A DNA stretch of 64,000 nucleotides, taken from Lepidurus packardi. Its lineage: Eukaryota > Arthropoda > Branchiopoda > Notostraca > Triopsidae. Both the position numbers and the translations under genes were made by a program. This document shows, piece by piece, positions 59,461-64,000 of the stretch. The DNA lies in NCBI GenBank assembly GCA_023053545.1, contig JAKZAN010000007.1, positions 10,602,001 to 10,666,000 of the forward strand, read 5' to 3'. The notes under the pieces were generated by a model. That model was not told the origin of the DNA, made no database searches, and saw nothing but the letters and a program-made list of their open reading frames with translations. Numbering within the stretch: the stretch's first letter is position 1; the number at the start of each line of letters is the position of its first letter.

Positions 59461-62400
59461 ATGTCGGACGATGATGATGTCACGTAATATCTCACAAACC
59501 ATTCTAGATGAGCATATACTAACGTCATGTCTTTTTTCTTACAGTTTGGCCGCGCAGGTAAATAAAAACCATTTTAAAGAGAAAAAAGTGTCGGTGCGAT
59601 TAGAGTGAGCAGACGCTAAAGAAATGTCGACGATACAAGTTTGACCGTCATGAAAAACATAAACTTGGAGTTCCACACTTTGTTAAAGGGGTACTACCAC
59701 GAACTCGCCAGGACTTGGATTCGTACAATCGAAGATTCTCCATTTTTGGGGGGTTTTCCATCAATCTAAAAGTTTTCTTTTTTTAATGTTATGATTCCGT
59801 GGAGAGCCCCTTTAACATTAGTATTCTATAAACACATGTAACTGTACAAAAGCCGACTATTATTTCGTAAAGTATAATTTAAAACAACGCTTTTGGGAAT
59901 AATTGAAACAAATGCGTAAGCATGGCTCATTTCTAGCCTTTAAAAGACAAACGTCTGAAACTATTTTTGTTTTGCGTTTGTTTCTAAACTCGCTTTGAAC
60001 ATAAATATTGGCTTTCTGCGACGCTTTATAAAAGCGACAAAGCATCCAGCTTTTTCTTCACGCATGATTTCATGATTTCAAATGTATTTATTTCGGAATG
60101 TGGACGATCTTATTATTCGCTGGCGTCTTCTCCTTACATTATAAAAAACAAAAATGCTTACTTGGTTCCATAATCCGCTGTTACTAATTTTTTGCCCAAA
60201 CTGTTTTCGGTTCTGCTTTTCTGCGAACGTTTTATAGACCAGTGCCGCTGATGTAAGCTTTCCTATATTCAATTTATCTCGAAGGGGCGTAGTGCGTGCT
60301 AATATCTGTTGGGTTTCTGCAGGCAAAGAAGGCCAAACAAATGGACATTGACCGTAAAAAGGCCGAAGTCCGTAAGCGACTCGAGGAAGCCGCGGAAGCC
60401 AAGAAATCCAAAAAGGGTTTCATGACTCCCGAGAGGAAGAAGAAACTGCGTGTAAGCCGGCTTCTTTTAGTCTTTGTCTACTCTCCACTATTTAGTTAAC
60501 CTTCTCTACTACGTTAGTTCTTCAGACTAAAACGCTCTTATTTTTTCTTGCAGCTGTTGTTGCGTAAAAAAGCGGCGGAAGAATTGAAAAAGGAACAGGA
60601 ACGCAAAGCGTCCGAGCGTCGTCGCATTATCGAAGAAAGGTGCGGTCAACCCAAGAACTTGGATGATGCCAATGAAGGTAAATGCGCTAATTCACTTCTG
60701 ACCATGCGGACGAACAGTCGATTTAAACCATAATCTTTCCCAAAACTTCCGTTTATTATTGACTGTTTTAAAAGGAATTTTAATTCATTTGAAACCCCAA
60801 GTCTTGATGGCTACACTATGCAAGCCCGTTTTTCATTGTTCTATTGCGGGGGTTATATCTCTCTGTTAGCTCAGCTGCTGACCATCGTTAACGACTACAA
60901 TGATAAAGTTTCCTCTTTGGAAGAAGCCAAGTACGATCTGGAGTTCGAAGTCCGAAAGAGAGATTTCGAGGTATATAGTACAAGAGAAATGCGACCCCCA
61001 AGACACCTACGACCTCCAAAAACGTTGTCGTTTTTTTAATTTTTTTTAACTAATTGGTTATTCGGCGGGACTGACCAGCACGGCTTTTTTGAAACCAAGA
61101 AAACAGGGACGCTAAGACAAACCGACGACAAAACCTCTTACGTTCCTGTGATTTTGGCATTGGATATATCTATACTTCTTTTTGTTATGCCTCTGCAACA
61201 ACAATGTGGAGCCTTGCCCTTCCTCCGTGCTAATTACTATATATACCTATATGCAAAATGCAACTGGTGAAACAGAGCCTCAAATTGACCTATATTTTAG
61301 TTCTTTTTGGCCTAGGTTTTCCTTGTTCGTAATACTTTTTGATACTTTTTATCCGTTGGATCTATGAGATCCATTTGATCGCGCCTGAAATAGCTAAGAG
61401 AATTTGTTTTCCTAAATTAGTTACATTTGTTTTCATTTTTTATATGTGAAATATTGAAACACTACGCCATATTGAAAAGAATTAAGGCGGCGGATAAGTC
61501 ATAGATCTGATTTGGAAATTTTGTTTTAAAACGGGATATTTTTACATGTTTCGAAATGTTTTAAGAAAAAACGGCGGACAATTATTGTTTTTGCCTTCTT
61601 TTCATTTATTTTTTTAGCCGAACTGCAGACCCTTTGCAGGGAGTTTCATCAAAGGATAGGCAAACTAGAGAGTGATAAATACGATCTAGAATGGAAGAAT
61701 AGGATGAAGGACTTGGAGGTAAAAAAAGAAAATCGGACAGAAAAGCAACCACTAGGTCCTTGTACTCCATTCTTTTTTTTTTTCTTTTCTTTGGGTTGTC
61801 TGTTTTGCTTTTCCAAATCTTTGGACTTTTCTAATTTGTTTCTTTTCGGTTTGGTGATTATTTCTTTTGCATCTGACTTTATTTTCCGCCATTTGAAGTA
61901 GTGCAGCAACAATGAAATAGCTCTTTCTGAAGGGGGAGACATCTTTGCGACCACTCGGAGACTAAAAACAAAAACAAACCTGGCGCTACGGGGCCGACCG
62001 TTCAGTTCCTTCGGGGGTCCTAGTTTCCGGAGTTTTTGTACACTGTAAAAAAAAACTAACCTCTGTTAATCTTTTTATAGCCGCTCTGACGCAGATCGTG
62101 ATGGATTATAATGAACGTGTTCAACTCTGTGAATCCCAGAAGTGGGATTTGGAGTATGAAGTGAGGAAGAGAGATTATGAGGTATAGCTTTCCCCCCTGC
62201 CCCCTCTCCCTCACCTCCAAACAAACAAAATAGCCTCTTTTTTTTGGTATTCATTTTTAGGTTTCTGTGACAAACTGCAGTACAAATTAGTGCCTTGGTG
62301 TGACAAAAAAAATCACCTCAACTTGGCCAGCCCCTTTTCTCTGGGCAACCAGTCACTGCCCATTTCTTGACTCAAACGCCGTAAATGGGTAGTGGCTGAT

Positions 62401-64000
62401 TAAAAAGCCCCGCCCCTTTTTTGTTTACCGTGCTGTGAACAATTGCCAGAAACCGAATTGTTTTAACCTTTTTTTTTGCATGATCACTGGTTACGCCTTC
62501 AAAGGGTTGACCTCGCACCCTAGTTGCTCCCTTTATTGCCTCCCGGTACTTTAGTCTCATTACTCAAGTCACACACAAACAAATTTCAAAAAGGTAGTTT
62601 TAGTATAGGAACCCCTTTTTGTCATTTATGTTAGACTTTTCGTCTCCCATTGTTAGAAAAACGGCCAGGGCTGGCCATGCAGGAGGGTGTTATGACAAAG
62701 CTCGTGACTTCTTAGATTTTTTTTGGCTTTGGGTAGATCTTTAGTTCGAGTTTTTTTTATTAGTCGAGCCAATAACCGCAAGCTAGAAACATGATCCAAT
62801 CGAGTTCGTAGCCAGCTTTCCAGTAGTTTTTAGATTCACCCTGTAATGAAAAGAAAAAAGAACAGCCCTGAATTTTATTAATGGATTCCTATGTCTTTTT
62901 TTTTATTGGGGCTCATGATTTTAGACAAAACCCTACGTTGGAGTTTTTGGCATGGCCGCTATTTTCATCCATTAAAAAAACGAAAGCAGACTTAGAAATT
63001 TCTTTGATTTAAGAAACACTGCGTGGTGGAGGTCAGCCCTTTTTTTTACGAACATCCATTCTTGCTCAAACCCTGATGAGAATAAAGGAGATTTTTGTTC
63101 TCTATCTCTTGGCTAAAAGAAAAAAAACGCACATGGCACTTCGCATGCACGGTGTAATGTCAAAAAAGAAAAGGGGTATTTTTGATATTTTTATTTAGAA
63201 CAAGAATGGGGACCGAAAATAGTTACTGCACCTTTACGGTTGAAAACTTGTAACTTCAGTGCGTCTTAGGGAAAAAAAAAAAACTTTTTCTGCGAAAGGA
63301 CTCTTTGATCAAAAAGTCCCTAGCGCCTTTTTGTACGGGATTAAAACTTATTTATCCAAGGATGTTTCCCCTGAAAGAAAAAGAAAAAAGGCTGTCCTCC
63401 GCCTGTCTACTGGGCTGGACGTAGCTTCAAAACCAAAAGGGAAAAAAAGGATTTTTTCGTGTTTTTTTCATTGTATCTTCCCTTTTTTCTTCATTTTTTT
63501 ACAGTCCCAAAGAGATGCGGTTTGGGTTGAACCAGCATTAACACCATGTTGCACTTGTTCAACACCTTCCAAAGCGTTTCTGTGTTTTTGACATTTTATT
63601 TTTCACCAACGCATGCTGCACTTGTAACTTTCCGGTATTCTTGCTTCCATGCATGCTAGCTAGTATGGGGAATGAAAAGGAAAAGAGCATGGGCTTGTGT
63701 GTGTGTTTCCCTAGCAGAAATTCAACATTCCAAAGTATAACTGCGCTCCCCAAAGAAAGTACGTTAATGTTCGCCTTTTCTCATTCGCCAGATCAACGAG
63801 TTGAACCAGCTGGTTAACGACCTCCGAGGCAAATTGTAAATAATGCAAATCAAATCGGTCGCAATCAAGCATGTTTAAACTGAGACGTGTTCTTTCTTCC
63901 TCTCTCGTTCTCGTGTGGCGTGGACGTGTGTAGCATCAAGCCTACCTTGAAGAAAGTCTCCAAGTACGAAAACAAATTCGCCAAACTACAAAAGAAAGCC
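59461..64000 (+). CDS. wupA: Troponin I (wings up A type), 3' end beyond window
   Basis: Exons: 59461-59483, 59545-59557 (13-base microexon), 60323-60451, 60554-60677, one of three alternatives (60870-60970, 61618-61718, 62081-62181), 63792-63835 and 63934-64000 (open). The start [18 protein letters not shown] is acidic. Next come [24 protein letters not shown] (troponin T/C-binding region, split here) and [15 protein letters not shown]. The chosen alternative exon follows, then [30 protein letters not shown], the inhibitory/actin-binding part. Troponin I blocks actomyosin in resting muscle and is released by calcium-loaded troponin C. The reading frame stays intact with any of the three alternatives. 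The C-terminal exons lie outside the window. Confidence 0.95.
60870..60970 (+). CDS. wupA: Troponin I mutually exclusive exon, version a
   Basis: 101 bases between a TTAG acceptor and a GTATAT donor. It encodes [20 protein letters not shown] and 14 more residues ending KRDFE. It has the same phase and length as versions b and c. Confidence 0.85.
61618..61718 (+). CDS. wupA: Troponin I mutually exclusive exon, version b
   Basis: 101 bases, TTTTTTAG acceptor and GTAAAA donor. It encodes [20 protein letters not shown] and a continuation ending RMKDLE. It is the most diverged of the three and retains a cysteine typical of one insect exon class. Confidence 0.85.
62081..62181 (+). CDS. wupA: Troponin I mutually exclusive exon, version c
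   Basis: 101 bases, TTTTTATAG acceptor and GTATAG donor. It encodes [20 protein letters not shown] and a continuation ending KRDYE, closest to version a. Confidence 0.85.
62182..63791. other. Long troponin I intron, nothing further recognised
   Basis: I looked for a fourth 101-base alternative exon and did not find one. The stretch is T-rich and A-rich with only short open frames. Confidence 0.5.

Overview
This window is nuclear DNA from an arthropod, most likely a crustacean. The genes are intron-rich with many short introns (often 50-120 bases), GT-AG splice sites and AT-rich non-coding DNA. The gene content is arthropod: cuticle proteins, Mastermind, troponin I with alternative exons, a lilliputian/AFF protein and a seryl-tRNA-synthetase-like SLIMP protein. 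A branchiopod such as a water flea would fit the compact layout and the cuticle proteins, but I cannot fix the species from sequence alone. I see no bacterial operons, CRISPR arrays, rRNA genes or convincing tRNA genes.

Layout from left to right: three small cuticle-protein genes (+; the first is cut by the window edge, the second looks decayed); mastermind (-); mitochondrial Hsp90 TRAP1 (-); V-ATPase proteolipid subunit c (-), divergent from the ribosome-biogenesis WD-repeat gene PWP2 (+); a GLYR1/NDF-type PWWP nucleosome factor (+) carrying an LRR-Ig receptor gene (-) inside a 4.1 kb intron; a lilliputian/AFF gene (+); an SLC6 glycine-transporter-like gene (-); Nup50 (-) with an adjacent truncated tandem copy; a carbonic-anhydrase-related protein (-); a ZNF593/Bud20 zinc finger (+) followed after only 45 bases by a SLIMP-like gene (+); and troponin I (+), which runs off the right edge and has three mutually exclusive 101-base exons.

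I assembled the exon chains by hand from splice signals, reading frame and protein-family similarity. For the genes with both ends visible (TRAP1, PWP2, GLYR1, lilliputian, SLC6, Nup50, mastermind, LRR-Ig, Vha16, ZNF593) the summed exon length is an exact multiple of three, which is good internal support. The genes are mostly unrelated housekeeping, signalling and muscle genes. Functional links are limited: Mastermind (Notch), AFF and GLYR1 (transcription elongation and chromatin), and the ZNF593 and PWP2 ribosome-biogenesis pair, which are not adjacent.

The most interesting non-gene signals are the Nup50 tandem duplication, with a solo-LTR-like insertion whose empty site is preserved in the other copy and a template-switch-like palindrome; two families of foldback elements; a 250-base tandem duplication; and the near-abutting ZNF593/SLIMP pair. 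I did not find a clear, wholly new biological system.
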